This document shows positions 33,503 through 33,565 of a stretch of 33,565 nucleotides of DNA, piece after piece. The notes under the pieces are model-generated. The model made no database searches, was not told the DNA's origin, and saw only the letters and a list, made by a program, of their open reading frames with translations. The stretch spans positions 1-33,565 of the forward strand of contig NZ_JAEULZ010000004.1 of the NCBI RefSeq assembly GCF_016793485.1, given 5' to 3'. The translations under genes were made by a program, and so were the position numbers. The DNA comes from Mesorhizobium sp. (GTDB lineage Bacteria > Pseudomonadota > Alphaproteobacteria > Rhizobiales > Rhizobiaceae). Numbering within the stretch: the stretch's first letter is position 1; each line of letters begins with the position of its first letter.

Positions 33503-33565
33503 TGATGGGCTCGCTGATCGGTTTCTCTCTCAAGACGCAGGGAGAGGAAAAGCACCCCCCCTCCG
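33499..33565 (-). CDS. C-terminal end of an upstream gene, probably DUF58 protein (partial)
   Basis: Reading the minus strand from the right edge, an open frame with no stop enters the window, ends LSLRLERETDQRAHQ and terminates in the TGA that overlaps the ATG of the DUF4159 gene (ATGA, 33499-33502). The frame fits the tail of a DUF58 protein, which usually precedes this gene type, but only 21 codons are visible. The rest lies outside the window. The overlap indicates translational coupling. Confidence 0.6.
   Translation of the reverse strand, partial: GGGVLFLSLRLERETDQRAHQ

Overview
The window looks like a chromosomal segment of an alphaproteobacterium of the order Hyphomicrobiales, most likely a Mesorhizobium or Phyllobacteriaceae relative. 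The pointers are high G+C coding sequence, a choXWV choline importer, a stand-alone ClpS2-type adaptor, and families of palindromic intergenic repeats of the kind common in that group. This placement is inferred from gene content only. I saw no rRNA, tRNA, CRISPR array, prophage or classical insertion sequence.

Layout. 1-489 has no gene and holds a dispersed inverted repeat. 490-1377 carries two small DUF1801-type genes. 1520-6030 is a four-gene sugar ABC importer on the minus strand (ATPase, binding protein, two permeases) with a palindromic operator-like site upstream. 6225-9649 holds a patatin-like lipoprotein and a translationally coupled pair (DUF4126-type membrane protein and flavin disulfide reductase). 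9799-11532 holds divergent epmA and efp, an enzyme and its substrate. 11582-12233 is a compact higBA toxin-antitoxin unit with its promoter, operator and terminator. fhs follows at 12254-13933.

14228-22452 is the least understood part: a minus-strand run coding for a coiled-coil protein, an unrecognised 381-residue protein, a Fic-domain protein, an AAA+ ATPase, a 428-residue unknown protein and a DUF2333-type membrane protein. A small DUF559-type nuclease gene sits inside the run. It is enclosed by two inverted copies of a palindromic repeat and exactly fills the gap between the ATPase stop codon and the next start codon. The same repeat pair occurs twice elsewhere in the window with a 27-nt spacer instead of a gene.

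22716-25816 is choXWV on the plus strand. 25846-27839 holds a small exported protein, a small lipoprotein and an AraC-type regulator. clpS2 is at 28056-28367. From 28372 to the right edge is the distal part of a MoxR/DUF58-type cluster: two large membrane proteins (the second fuses a BatA-like N-terminus to a DUF4159 C-terminus) and the last codons of an upstream, DUF58-like gene.

Main points for follow-up: the repeat-enclosed nuclease cassette, the AAA+/Fic/coiled-coil gene run as a possible undescribed machine, and the apparently leaderless higB transcript.
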